Shown piece after piece: positions 52,237 through 62,117 of a stretch of 64,000 nt of DNA. Origin of the DNA: Propionivibrio dicarboxylicus (GTDB taxonomy: Bacteria; Pseudomonadota; Gammaproteobacteria; Burkholderiales; Rhodocyclaceae). The notes under the pieces were generated by a model. That model ran no database searches and was not told the DNA's origin. It saw only the letters and a list, made by a program, of their open reading frames with translations. The stretch's first letter is position 1. Each line of letters starts with the position of its first letter. The translations under genes were made by a program, and so were the position numbers. The stretch lies in NCBI GenBank assembly GCA_945902805.1, contig CAMDMZ010000019.1:22772-86771 (forward strand). The letters are read 5' to 3'.

Positions 52237-53691
52237 TCAGAGCTTGATGCAGACGTTCTTCTGCTCGGTGTAAAACTCCAGCGAATGCACCCCGCCCTCG
52301 CGGCCGATGCCGGACTGCTTGGCGCCACCGAAGGGCGTGCGCAGATCGCGCAGGAACCAGCTATTGACCCAGGCCAGGCCGACTTCCATCTTCTGCGCCA
52401 CGCGGTGGGCACGGGAAACGTTCTGCGTCCAGATCGCTGTAGCGAGACCGTATTCATTGTCATTGGCCTTGGCCAGAACTTCCTCTTCGGTATCGAAGGG
52501 AGCGATATGGCAGCACGGACCGAATACTTCTTCCTTCATGATGCGCGAGGTTTCGGGCAGGCCGGTCCAGATTGTCGGCTGTACCCAGCAACCGCCGTTC
52601 AACTCACCCGGCATCTCCGGAACACCGCCACCGGTGACGATGGTCGCGCCTTCGTCCTTGGCGATCTGGTAGTACGACAGCACCTTGTTCTGGTGTTCCT
52701 TGCTGATCAGCGGACCCATGCCAGTGGCTTTGTCTTCCGGCGGTCCGAGCTTCAGGCCCTCGGCGCCCTTCTTCATGGCGGCAACAAACTTCTCGAAAAT
52801 CGGACGTTCGACATACACTCGTTCGGTGCCCAGGCAAACCTGGCCGCAGTTGGCGAAGGCCGAGCGCATGGTGCCTTCGATGGCAGCATCGAAATCGCAA
52901 TCGGCAAACACGATGGCAGCGTTCTTGCCGCCCATTTCCAGGCTGACCGGACGCGAACCGGTCGCGGCAGCCTTCATGATCACCTCACCGGTACGCGTCT
53001 CACCGGTAAAGGTAATGGCGTCGACCTTCGGATGAGACGTCACAAACTCGCCGGCCGAATTCGGGCCAAAGCCATGCACCACGTTATAGACGCCAGGCGG
53101 CATGCCAACCTTGTTCATCACCTCGCCGAGCAGCGTCGCGGTTTGCGGTGTCTCTTCCGAGGGCTTGACCACCACGGTGTTGCCACACGCCAGCGCAGGG
53201 CCTACCTTCCAGGTCATCAGCAACAGCGGCAAGTTCCACGGACAGATCACACCGACCACGCCGACCGGGGAACGGTAGCCGTAATTGATGGCGCCCTTGC
53301 CGTCCGGGGTTGCCATCTCGAAAAACTCGGTCGGCACGTTCTTCACCGTGTCGGCGAAGACTTTGAAGTTGGCGGCGCCGCGCGGGATGTCGATATGCGA
53401 GGCCAGCGAACGCGGCTTGCCGGTATCGGCACATTCGGCGGCGAGGAACTCGTCGAAGCGGTTGTTGATCTCGTTGGCCACTGCGTACAGCATATCGACA
53501 CGCTCGGCGACGGTCATCTTGCCCCACGGCCCCTTGAGTGCAGCGCGAGCGGCCTTGACGGCGGCATCCACTTCGTCGCGGGTGGCTTCGGCGACCTGGG
53601 CGATCACCTGATTGGTCAGCGGCGAACGCTTCTCGAAGGCCTTGCCGGCCCCGACGAACTCGCCATTGATGAAGTTCTGGATCTGTTTCAT
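52237..53691 (-). CDS. dmpC: 2-hydroxymuconic semialdehyde dehydrogenase
   Basis: Aldehyde dehydrogenase motifs VSLEMGGKNAAIVFADCD, FANCGQVCLGTERVYV. Confidence 0.93.
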   Translation of the reverse strand: MKQIQNFINGEFVGAGKAFEKRSPLTNQVIAQVAEATRDEVDAAVKAARAALKGPWGKMTVAERVDMLYAVANEINNRFDEFLAAECADTGKPRSLASHIDIPRGAANFKVFADTVKNVPTEFFEMATPDGKGAINYGYRSPVGVVGVICPWNLPLLLMTWKVGPALACGNTVVVKPSEETPQTATLLGEVMNKVGMPPGVYNVVHGFGPNSAGEFVTSHPKVDAITFTGETRTGEVIMKAAATGSRPVSLEMGGKNAAIVFADCDFDAAIEGTMRSAFANCGQVCLGTERVYVERPIFEKFVAAMKKGAEGLKLGPPEDKATGMGPLISKEHQNKVLSYYQIAKDEGATIVTGGGVPEMPGELNGGCWVQPTIWTGLPETSRIMKEEVFGPCCHIAPFDTEEEVLAKANDNEYGLATAIWTQNVSRAHRVAQKMEVGLAWVNSWFLRDLRTPFGGAKQSGIGREGGVHSLEFYTEQKNVCIKL

Positions 53692-53766
53692 GCGTGCGTT
53701 CCTTGGATGGGATCAAGCGAAAACGACTGGGTACAACGTAGAGTGAAGCGTAATTTAAAGAAGCCG

Positions 53767-53797
53767 AATCTCGATGTCAATAGATATTCTCGAGATT
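53767..53797. promoter_or_regulatory. Candidate operator: perfect 8-bp inverted repeat between dmpC and a divergent hydrolase gene
   Basis: AATCTCGA-N15-TCGAGATT in the divergent intergenic region. Confidence 0.45.
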
Positions 53798-53805
53798 TTA
53801 GCCAT

Positions 53806-53830
53806 GAAAAGTCGGCGATGGCGGGACGGC
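53806..53830 (+). repeat. VGAGGTA dispersed repeat copy 12 (intergenic between dmpC and hydrolase gene)
   Basis: gaaaagtcggcgatggcgggacggc; 3 mismatches. Confidence 0.88.
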
Positions 53831-53916
53831 GGTATGGGTGATACGGGTGATACAAATCCTTCGGTGCCTTGGCTAAAATGCATCCTCCATCCAAATCACT
53901 ACTTACAGGGGATTTC

Positions 53917-54723
53917 ATGCGCTCACTTGCTTACGCTTTCATCCTTCTCGCCATCGGGCTAAGTCAAAGTGTCCGTGCCGACGTCGCTGTCCTGGTGCAT
54001 GGCTACCTGGGCAACGCCGGATCGTGGGAATTCAGCGGCGTGAATCACGCTCTGGCCACCAACGGCTGGCAACCCGCCGGCGTGGTCGTGCTCGGCCCCA
54101 CCAGCCCCTTGTTGCCGCCGCCGACCGCGAACGCGCCGCGCAAAGCGTACAGCGTCGAACTGCCGTCAATGGAACCACTCATGATGCAGTCCGACATGCT
54201 GATCGACATGTTGCGAGCCATTCGCAGCCGCCACCCCAAGGAGTCGATCACGCTGATCGGTCACTCCGCCGGTGGCGTCGTCGCTCGCATGGCGCTGGTG
54301 CGCGGTGGGGCCGACGGCGTTACTCGCCTGATCACCATCGCTTCGCCACATCTAGGCACCGAACGCGCCTTGCAGGCGCTCGACGCCACCCAGGATGGCG
54401 GCCCAGTCGGTTTCGTCAAGAATATATTTGGCGGTCGCGACTATCGCGTGGTCAAAGATTCATGGCCAGTGCTGGTTGACCTGGCACCGGCGGTGCCCGG
54501 TAGCGCTTTGTTCTGGCTCAATGCCCAGACCCACCCCAACATCAAGTACATCTCGATTGTGCGTTCGGCGCCCTTCGGTATCGGCGATCAACTCGTCCCC
54601 GGCCACAGTCAAGATTTGCGCAATGTGCCATCGATTGCGGGCAAAGCCGTTACCTACATAGTTCCTGCCGGACATACATTGGTTCCCGCCGATGGCGCCA
54701 TGGTGGCGCAATTGATGCGTTGA
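53917..54723 (+). CDS. Exported alpha/beta hydrolase (lipase/PGAP1-like)
   Basis: Signal peptide MRSLAYAFILLAIGLSQSVRA; VLVHGYLGNAGSWEF; LIGHSAGGVVARMALV. Confidence 0.85.
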   Translation: MRSLAYAFILLAIGLSQSVRADVAVLVHGYLGNAGSWEFSGVNHALATNGWQPAGVVVLGPTSPLLPPPTANAPRKAYSVELPSMEPLMMQSDMLIDMLRAIRSRHPKESITLIGHSAGGVVARMALVRGGADGVTRLITIASPHLGTERALQALDATQDGGPVGFVKNIFGGRDYRVVKDSWPVLVDLAPAVPGSALFWLNAQTHPNIKYISIVRSAPFGIGDQLVPGHSQDLRNVPSIAGKAVTYIVPAGHTLVPADGAMVAQLMR

Positions 54724-54747
54724 TTTTCCAAACCGGTCTTGCCGGAG

Positions 54748-55367
54748 TCACTGCGTCAGCACAAGGCGCAGCAACTCTGGCAGATTGGTCACGCCAAGTT
54801 TTTCGCGAATATTGGCACGGTGAAATTCGACAGTCTTGATACTGATACTCAGCAAAATGGCGATCTCGCGGCTCGCCTTGCCATTCACCAGATGGTCAAG
54901 CACATCACGCTCGCGCCGTGAAAGCAGGGCGAGCTTTTCAGATGGTGGGGTAGTCGTGCCGGTGGCCGATTCGGTCAGCATATTGTTCGCGTCATTCGAC
55001 TTCAGTGCGTTCATCACCGCTACCACCAACCGATGCTCATCGAGTGGTTTCTGAATGAAATCGACCGCCCCGGCTTTCATCGCCTGCACGGCCAGTGGCA
55101 CGTCACCGTGGCCGGTTAAAAACACAATAGGAAGGCGTACACGGGCTTGTGAAGTTCGGCCTGCAATTCGATTCCGCTCATGCCCGGCATGCGGATATCC
55201 AGAACCAGGCAACCGCTTTCACGCTGCTGAACGTTTTGCAGGAAGTCACGCGCCGAAGCAAAGGTAACCACGCGCAACCCCACTGCGCGCATCAGCATCG
55301 ACAACGCGTCACGCAGATCGTCCTCGTCATCAATGATGTACACCGTCTGCTGCGTTACATCAGTCAT
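54748..55367 (-). pseudogene. FixJ/LuxR-type response regulator interrupted by an apparent 1-nt frameshift
   Basis: REC N-terminus (54-aa conserved part of ORF 55116..55367) and REC C-terminus plus HTH (ORF 54748..55212) lie in adjacent frames; break near 55143-55148. Confidence 0.75.
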
Positions 55368-56797
55368 GACAAGTCTTTCACTGCAGGAATCGCAAGGACA
55401 AAACTCGCACCGCCGTCACTTGCTCGTTCGGCCCACAGGCGCCCGCCATGAGCGCCAGCCACCGTGCGGCAAATGGCCAGCCCGAGACCCAAGCCTTGCT
55501 CATGGGTCGTGAAAAATGGCGTGAAGATCTGTTCCCGCATATCGTCCGGAATCCCCGGCCCGGAATCATCAATGCGAAACCTGATCTCCTCCGCCCTCTC
55601 ACCAGCCGCGTCACGCGCAACCGCGACGCGCAACAGCCGCGATTCAAGCGGTATCTCACCCATCGCGTCAATCGCATTCCGAATCAGATTGGAGAGCACC
55701 TGGATCAACAGTGTTCTATCCGCCAGTACCGAAAGACCGCTCTTGAGACCGGTTGTATCGAACCGAATGTGTCCGTCATCCAGCCAGGACCGCATCACAT
55801 CCATGGCCTCCAGAACCAACTCTCTGGCATCACAGGGCACCGGATCAAACTGGCGCTGACGGATGAATTCGCGCAGCCGCTCAATGATTGACGCCGCGCG
55901 CACGGCCTGCGCATGGCACTTCTGCAGCGCACCTGAGATTTCGGTCAAATCATGTGTCGACGACTGAAGCAGGCGCTGGCACGCATCGGTATAGGTGGCG
56001 ATCACCATCAGTGGTTGGTTGATCTCATGCGCCAGAGTGGTTGCGATTTCGGCCAGGGTAGTCAGTCGTGCCGACTGACTGAGAACATCGAGATATTTCT
56101 CGCGAAATGCTTCGGCATTTTTCTGTTCGGAAATATCGGTCAGCACATTCAGGGTGACCGCCGGATTCGCACCCCAGGGAATTGAGCCACGCTGCGACAG
56201 ATACCAGATGCCACTGACCGGATCCCGGACCGTCTGCGACGAAAAGCCACTCTCGGTCGTCCTCGTTCCACCAACGCCAACGCCACCGTCCTCACAATCT
56301 CGCTTCAAGACACCCTTGCTCCAGGATTGTCGGTCACCGATAATCTTTGCCATCGCCGGATTGGCATACAGAATCTGGTCATTGCGTTCATCGCATACGA
56401 CAACGGCTGCCTGCATACCTTCGAGCAGCTTGAAAAACCGCTCATCCGCCTGACTCAAGGCCCGCCGCAAGCGTGCCACGACCCACGCCAGCGCCAGAAA
56501 GCCAAACAACAGCACCGCCGCCTCCCAGAAATAGTAGCCCGGATGCAAATAGAAGTGATTTGTACGAAAGCTGAATAGCCAGAACAACGACGACAGGACC
56601 GCCACGGCAATTCCCACCGGCAAGCCCGCCGCCCAAGTCGCCATGGCAATCGGCACCAAGTACAGGATAGACAAGCGAATCTCATAGCCCGTCGCGTAGT
56701 CCGCACTGGCTACCCCGGCCATGAGCGCTGCCACCAGCCATAGACTTTGTCGCCGATTCAATTGATCGAGCAATAAAGTGGGGGTCAGGCGGTTCAT
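55364..56797 (-). CDS. Membrane sensor histidine kinase (TM, PAS, HisKA, HATPase)
   Basis: LAHEINQPLMVIATYTDACQ; FTTHEQGLGLGLAICRTVAGAHGG; start trimmed to MNRLTP. Confidence 0.88.
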   Translation of the reverse strand: MNRLTPTLLLDQLNRRQSLWLVAALMAGVASADYATGYEIRLSILYLVPIAMATWAAGLPVGIAVAVLSSLFWLFSFRTNHFYLHPGYYFWEAAVLLFGFLALAWVVARLRRALSQADERFFKLLEGMQAAVVVCDERNDQILYANPAMAKIIGDRQSWSKGVLKRDCEDGGVGVGGTRTTESGFSSQTVRDPVSGIWYLSQRGSIPWGANPAVTLNVLTDISEQKNAEAFREKYLDVLSQSARLTTLAEIATTLAHEINQPLMVIATYTDACQRLLQSSTHDLTEISGALQKCHAQAVRAASIIERLREFIRQRQFDPVPCDARELVLEAMDVMRSWLDDGHIRFDTTGLKSGLSVLADRTLLIQVLSNLIRNAIDAMGEIPLESRLLRVAVARDAAGERAEEIRFRIDDSGPGIPDDMREQIFTPFFTTHEQGLGLGLAICRTVAGAHGGRLWAERASDGGASFVLAIPAVKDLS

Positions 56798-56920
56798 CGC
56801 TGCTTCGTCCAGGCAAGCATTACATTCCTTGCACGCGTTTCTTCGCAACCAAAACTAGGGGCATCCCTAGTTTTCCGCTCTGCAACATAAACCTAGACTG
56901 CGTTCCATGCTGGAGACAAC

Positions 56921-57619
56921 ATGAACGCAGGCTATCGCATCCTGATCTTTGAACCAAATTCGCTGCCCGATCAGATCGTATTGGCCGGACTTGCGTCGGC
57001 TGGCTATGTGGCCAACTGGTGTGTCGACAGCGACCAGGCCACGCAATGGATGGACCGAACGGTGATTGATTTGGCGATCATCGGGTTGGCCGCCGACCAT
57101 AGTGGATTGACCTTGATCGACCGATTGGTGTCCTCGTCCCGAAAAATCCCGGTGCTCATCACCACCGCCGTCGATGCGATGGAAAACCGAGTACAGGGTT
57201 TGCAGCGCGGTGCCATCGACTATCTGGTGAAACCTTACGCCGTGAGTGAAATGTTGATCCGTATCGGTACAGCCCTGCATCGTCGCCAGCTTGAACATGG
57301 ACACATCATCCAGCGCAACGGCATCCTGCTGGACAAGGACGCTACCCGATTCGGTGACGGATCGGACTGGACCAGCCTGACACCGACCGAGTTTCAAGCC
57401 TTCCACGCCTTATTCGACCGCATGAACGATCCTGTCTCCAAACAATCTCTGCGACAGTATTTAGCCGATGGTGAGCGAATCTCGGACAACGCCATCGAAG
57501 TCCTGATCCATCGCCTACGGGCCAAAACTGGCCGTCATGAAATGCGCATACGGACTCATCGCGGTGCAGGGTATGTGTTGGAGCGCTCCCCCGCTACCAC
57601 CCACATTCAGAAAATCTAG
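56921..57619 (+). CDS. OmpR-type winged-helix regulator with degenerate receiver domain
   Basis: C-terminal wHTH (SLTPTEFQAFHALF...IEVLIHRLRAKTGRHEMRIRTHRGAGYVL); receiver AIIGLAADHSG lacks the Asp. Confidence 0.88.
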   Translation: MNAGYRILIFEPNSLPDQIVLAGLASAGYVANWCVDSDQATQWMDRTVIDLAIIGLAADHSGLTLIDRLVSSSRKIPVLITTAVDAMENRVQGLQRGAIDYLVKPYAVSEMLIRIGTALHRRQLEHGHIIQRNGILLDKDATRFGDGSDWTSLTPTEFQAFHALFDRMNDPVSKQSLRQYLADGERISDNAIEVLIHRLRAKTGRHEMRIRTHRGAGYVLERSPATTHIQKI

Positions 57620-57622
57620 CCC

Positions 57623-59485
57623 ATGCGATCCCACCACGCCATGCCTTCACTGATTGTCAGCGCCATCGGCGTTGTCTTCGGCGATATCGGCACCAGCCCG
57701 CTCTACGCGCTGAAGGAAATTTTCAGCGGGCATCACCCGATCCCGGTCACGCCGGAGAACATCCTCGGCGTGTTGTCACTGGTGTTCTGGGCAATCATGA
57801 TGCTGGTGTCGCTCAAGTACGTGGCCATCATCATGCGCGCCGACAACCGGGGCGAAGGTGGCTCCCTGGCGCTACTGGCACTGATCACCGAACGCGCCAG
57901 GAATACCGGCCTGGCCTGGGCGGTGACGATGATGGGCATCTTCGCTGCGGCTTTGTTCTACGGCGACAGCATGATTACGCCAGCCATCTCGGTGCTATCC
58001 GCTGTCGAGGGCCTGGAACTGATCACTCCCCTACTGAAACCCTATGTGCTGCCGCTCACGGCGGTCGTTCTGACCGTCCTGTTCGCGGTCCAGAAACGCG
58101 GCACGGGTGCGGTAGGAAAGGTGTTCGGGCCGATCATGGTGCTTTGGTTTGCCGTCCTCGGAGTCTTCGGCTTGATCGAGATCGTGCAGCAGCCGGAAGT
58201 GCTTTCTGCCATTAATCCTCTCTACGGCCTGCGCTTTATCGTCGCGCATCCCGCTCTGGCGTTTCTCGCTCTCGGCTCGGTCGTGCTGGCGGTAACCGGT
58301 GGTGAAGCCTTGTACAGCGACATGGGCCATTTCGGCCGGCAACCGATCAAGCTGGCGTGGTTTGCCTTTGTCCTCCCGGCCCTGGTACTGAACTATTTCG
58401 GTCAGGGCGCGCTGCTGCTGACAGAACCGGAAGCCATCGCCAGCCCCTTCTATCGCCTGGCGCCCGACTGGGCGCTGATTCCATTGGTCATTCTGGCGAC
58501 CATGGCGACCGTGATCGCTTCCCAGGCGGTGATTTCCGGCGCATTCTCGGTCGCCCGCCAGTCAGTGCAAATGGGTTTCCTGCCACGCATGGCGATCGTG
58601 CACACCTCCTCGCACGAGGAAGGCCAGATTTACGTGCCTTTCACCAACTGGACGCTGTATCTGGCCGTGATGGCGCTGGTCTTCGGCTTCAAGAGCTCAT
58701 CCAACCTCGCCGCCGCCTACGGCATTGCGGTCACCGGCACGATGATGATCGATACCATTCTGATCGGCTTCGTGATGCTTCTACTGTGGCGTTGGAACGT
58801 GTTCCTGGTGTTGCTCGTTGCAGGTAGCTTGTTTGTCGTCGACGCCGCATTTTTCGCCGCCAACGCCATCAAGATTCCCGAAGGCGGCTGGTTCCCGATT
58901 GCCATGGGTTTGGTGTCCTTCATCACTCTCACCACTTGGCGCCTGGGACGACGTCTGGTAGGCGAAGAGATGGTCAAGCAGAGCATTCCGATTCGTGCCT
59001 TTCTCGATTCTGTTGGTACGGACATTCATCGTGTCAGCGGGACTGCGGTCTTCATGACCGGGACCAAGGAAGGCGTCCCCGCCGCGCTGCTGCACAACCT
59101 GAAGCACAACCAGGTTTTGCACGAGCGAATATTTCTCGCCACGGTGGAGACCACCAATACGCCCAATGTTCCAGAAATCGAACGCATCTATCTACACCCC
59201 ATGGGCAAGGGTTTCTATCGAATCATCATCCGTTACGGCTTCATGGAAGACCCCAACGTTCCCGGCGCTCTCGGCGAATGCAAGAAGTATGGCGAAGCCT
59301 TCGACATGATGGAAACCTCGTTCTTCCTCTCGCGCGAAACCATCATCCCGACCTTCACCCACGGCATGGCCCGCTGGCGCGCCAGACTGTTTGCCCTGAT
59401 GTCGAAGAATGCCACTAGCGCCACCGACTTTTTCAAAATTCCCACCAACAGAGTCGTCGAACTGGGCACACAACTGGTGATTTGA
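57623..59485 (+). CDS. kup: Low-affinity potassium transporter Kup
   Basis: [37 protein letters not shown]-term [12 protein letters not shown]. Confidence 0.97.
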   Translation: MRSHHAMPSLIVSAIGVVFGDIGTSPLYALKEIFSGHHPIPVTPENILGVLSLVFWAIMMLVSLKYVAIIMRADNRGEGGSLALLALITERARNTGLAWAVTMMGIFAAALFYGDSMITPAISVLSAVEGLELITPLLKPYVLPLTAVVLTVLFAVQKRGTGAVGKVFGPIMVLWFAVLGVFGLIEIVQQPEVLSAINPLYGLRFIVAHPALAFLALGSVVLAVTGGEALYSDMGHFGRQPIKLAWFAFVLPALVLNYFGQGALLLTEPEAIASPFYRLAPDWALIPLVILATMATVIASQAVISGAFSVARQSVQMGFLPRMAIVHTSSHEEGQIYVPFTNWTLYLAVMALVFGFKSSSNLAAAYGIAVTGTMMIDTILIGFVMLLLWRWNVFLVLLVAGSLFVVDAAFFAANAIKIPEGGWFPIAMGLVSFITLTTWRLGRRLVGEEMVKQSIPIRAFLDSVGTDIHRVSGTAVFMTGTKEGVPAALLHNLKHNQVLHERIFLATVETTNTPNVPEIERIYLHPMGKGFYRIIIRYGFMEDPNVPGALGECKKYGEAFDMMETSFFLSRETIIPTFTHGMARWRARLFALMSKNATSATDFFKIPTNRVVELGTQLVI

Positions 59486-59553
59486 CATCACCCCATGCCT
59501 GGCGAAAAGACGCCGTCTTATCCCCGATTTTTATCACTTGAAGGACCCGTACC

Positions 59554-60897
59554 ATGAGTCACACCCCGTACCGAAACCTAAACCTCGCATTCCTCCTGAC
59601 ACTAGCTGCCGGCCCTGCTTTTGCAGGCGATAGCGTCGGCATTCTTGGCATTCCGGTCGAATTCATCCTTTTCGCCCTGACCCTGCTCGGCGTTGCTCTG
59701 CTGCACAACCAGACCTTCTATGTTGCGCTCACGGGCGTGCTGGCCGTGGCGGTATACAAGATCATGTTCACCGGCTTCAAGACCGGTGCCGGTGTTGGCG
59801 GTTTTGTTGGCCATCTTGGCCATGAATGGGTGACGCTGGCCAACCTGTTCTGTCTGCTGATGGGCTTTGCCCTGCTGGCGCGGCATTTCGAAAAGAGCCG
59901 CGTGCCGGAAATCCTGCCCAAGTTCCTGCCCAATGACTGGAAAGGTGCATTCGCCCTGCTGGCCATGGTCTGGGTTATTTCCAGCTTCCTCGACAACATC
60001 GCGGCAGCCCTGATTGGCGGCGCGATGGCGCACAAGTTGTTCAAGGCCAAGGTGCATATCGGCTACCTCGCCGGTATCGTCGCCGCCTCGAATGCCGGTG
60101 GTGCCTTCTCGGTGGTCGGCGATACAACGACGACGATGATGTGGATCTCGGGTGTGCATCCGAGCAGCGTGTTTGAAGCGATTCTTGCGTCCCTGATTGC
60201 GCTGGGCATCTCCGGTTACGTCGCCGCCAAGCAACAGCATGCGTATTCGCCCATCCTGTCCCACGTGCACGTCGACACCCGTATCGACTGGGGACGTCTC
60301 TTCATCGTGGCACTGATTCTGGTCTTCGCCATGGTCACCAATATCGTGGTGAATACCCAATACACGGCGATCAGCGATACCTTCCCGTTCATCGGCGTCG
60401 CCGTCTGGCTGGCCGTGCTGGTTACCATCCCGGTCCGTCGTCACGACTGGGAAATTCTCGGTGAATCCTTGAAGGGCACCTTCTTCCTGCTCTTCCTGGT
60501 CACCACGGCCTCGATGATGCCGGTTGAAGCACTGCCGGCCGCCTCGTGGCAAACGGCTTTCGGTCTCGGCTTCGTCTCCGCTGTATTCGACAACATTCCG
60601 CTGACGGCACTGGCACTCAAGCAAGATGGCTATGACTGGGGCTTCCTGGCGTTCGGTGTCGGTTACGGTGGCTCGATGCTGTGGTTTGGTTCCTCGGCTG
60701 GCGTCGCGTTGTCCAACATGTATCCCGAAGCCAAGAACGCTGGCTTGTGGCTCAAGCATGGCTGGCACGTTGCCGTCGCCTACATCGTTGCCTTCCTGGT
60801 CATGGTGGTTGTCGTTGGCTGGCATCCCGAACCGCTGAAAGCAGCCATTCCGGGGGCGGCACCAACTGCTCAGGGCATCGCCGCCCCCATGCACTGA
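59554..60897 (+). CDS. Ion transporter-superfamily antiporter (NhaD/ArsB-like)
   Basis: Polytopic; SSFLDNIAAALIGGAMAHKLF; SAVFDNIPLTALAL. Confidence 0.75.
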   Translation: MSHTPYRNLNLAFLLTLAAGPAFAGDSVGILGIPVEFILFALTLLGVALLHNQTFYVALTGVLAVAVYKIMFTGFKTGAGVGGFVGHLGHEWVTLANLFCLLMGFALLARHFEKSRVPEILPKFLPNDWKGAFALLAMVWVISSFLDNIAAALIGGAMAHKLFKAKVHIGYLAGIVAASNAGGAFSVVGDTTTTMMWISGVHPSSVFEAILASLIALGISGYVAAKQQHAYSPILSHVHVDTRIDWGRLFIVALILVFAMVTNIVVNTQYTAISDTFPFIGVAVWLAVLVTIPVRRHDWEILGESLKGTFFLLFLVTTASMMPVEALPAASWQTAFGLGFVSAVFDNIPLTALALKQDGYDWGFLAFGVGYGGSMLWFGSSAGVALSNMYPEAKNAGLWLKHGWHVAVAYIVAFLVMVVVVGWHPEPLKAAIPGAAPTAQGIAAPMH

Positions 60898-60905
60898 TAC
60901 GCTCC

Positions 60906-60930
60906 AAAAAGTCGGTGCTGGCGCGACGGC
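60906..60930 (+). repeat. VGAGGTA dispersed repeat copy 13 (intergenic upstream of prfB)
   Basis: aaaaagtcggtgctggcgcgacggc; 1 mismatch. Confidence 0.94.
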
Positions 60931-60947
60931 GCCGACGAATCAGTCGC

Positions 60948-60973
60948 GAGGCGCGGGGTATAATCCGCGCCTC
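60948..60973 (+). promoter_or_regulatory. Candidate prfB promoter: TATAAT -10 inside the loop of a perfect 9-bp inverted repeat
   Basis: GAGGCGCGG-GGTATAAT-CCGCGCCTC upstream of the prfB ATG at 61001. Confidence 0.5.
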
Positions 60974-61000
60974 TTTTCTTTGTAAATCAGCGAGATCCCC

Positions 61001-62105
61001 ATGGAAGCCGAACGCCTGAACGCCGTTGCCAATCGTATCGTCGACCTTTCCGGTCGTGGCGATCAACTGCGGAGGTATCTTTGACTACGATGGCAAAGCG
61101 GAAAAACTCGCCGAAGTCAGTCGTCAGCTTGAAGATCCAAAAATCTGGGACGATGCCGAACGCGCTCAGGCACTAGGCAAAGAAAAGAAAAGTCTTGAGG
61201 GCGTCGTCGCCACGCTCGACGGCGTCAGCCAGCAACTCAAAGACGCCAGCGAACTGCTCACGCTCGCCCGTGAAGAGGACGACGAGGAAACACTGGTTGC
61301 CGTCGAAACCGATCTTGCCGAGACGGACGCCAAGGTCGCCGATCTCGAGTTCCGCCGCATGTTCGCCAACCCGGCCGACCCCAACAACTGCTTCATCGAC
61401 ATCCAGGCCGGCGCTGGCGGCACCGAGGCCTGTGATTGGGCCTCGATGTTGTTGCGTCAGTATCTGAAATACTGCGAGCGCAAGGGCTTCAAGACCGAGA
61501 TTCTGGAAGAAACCGAAGGTGACGTCGCCGGCATCCGCAGTGCCTCGATCAAGGTCGAAGGCGACTACGCCTACGGCTTTCTGCGCACCGAAACCGGCGT
61601 CCATCGACTGGTGCGCAAATCGCCGTTCGATTCCTCGGGCGGCCGCCATACCAGCTTCGCCAGCCTCTACGTTTATCCCGAAATCGACGACTCGATCGAA
61701 ATCGAGATCAATCCGGCCGACCTGCGCGTTGACACCTTTCGCGCCTCTGGTGCCGGCGGTCAGCACATCAACAAAACCGATTCGGCGATCCGTATTACGC
61801 ACAATCCGACCGGCATCGTCGTCCAGTGCCAGAACGACCGCTCGCAGCACCGCAACCGCGCCGAAGCCATGACCATGCTGAAGTCGCGCCTGTATGAGCT
61901 GGAACTGCGCAAGCGTCAAGCGGCGGCCGACAAACTCGAAGCCGGCAAAACGGATGTCGGCTGGGGCCATCAGATTCGCAGCTATGTGCTCGACAACTCG
62001 CGAATCAAGGATCTGCGGACCAATGTCGAGGTGTCAGCCACGCAAAAAGTGCTGGATGGCGACCTCGATATCTTCATCCAGGCCAGTTTGAAACAGGGTG
62101 TCTAG
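61001..62105 (+). CDS. prfB: Peptide chain release factor 2 with programmed +1 frameshift
   Basis: ATG 61001 reads to CTT TGA (61079-61084) preceded by CGGAGG; the +1 frame continues [12 protein letters not shown]...[18 protein letters not shown]. Confidence 0.95.
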
Positions 62106-62117
62106 GCAACCAAGGCG

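Noticed and set aside
59418-59445. gccactagcgccaccgactttttc in kup as a 14th copy of the dispersed repeat
   Set aside because: Similarity is restricted to CACCGACTTTTT; the remainder mismatches, and the encoded [12 protein letters not shown] fits the normal Kup C-terminus.
61001-61084. In-frame TGA in prfB suggesting a pseudogene
   Set aside because: Matches the known programmed +1 frameshift site of RF2 (CTT TGA C with upstream SD).
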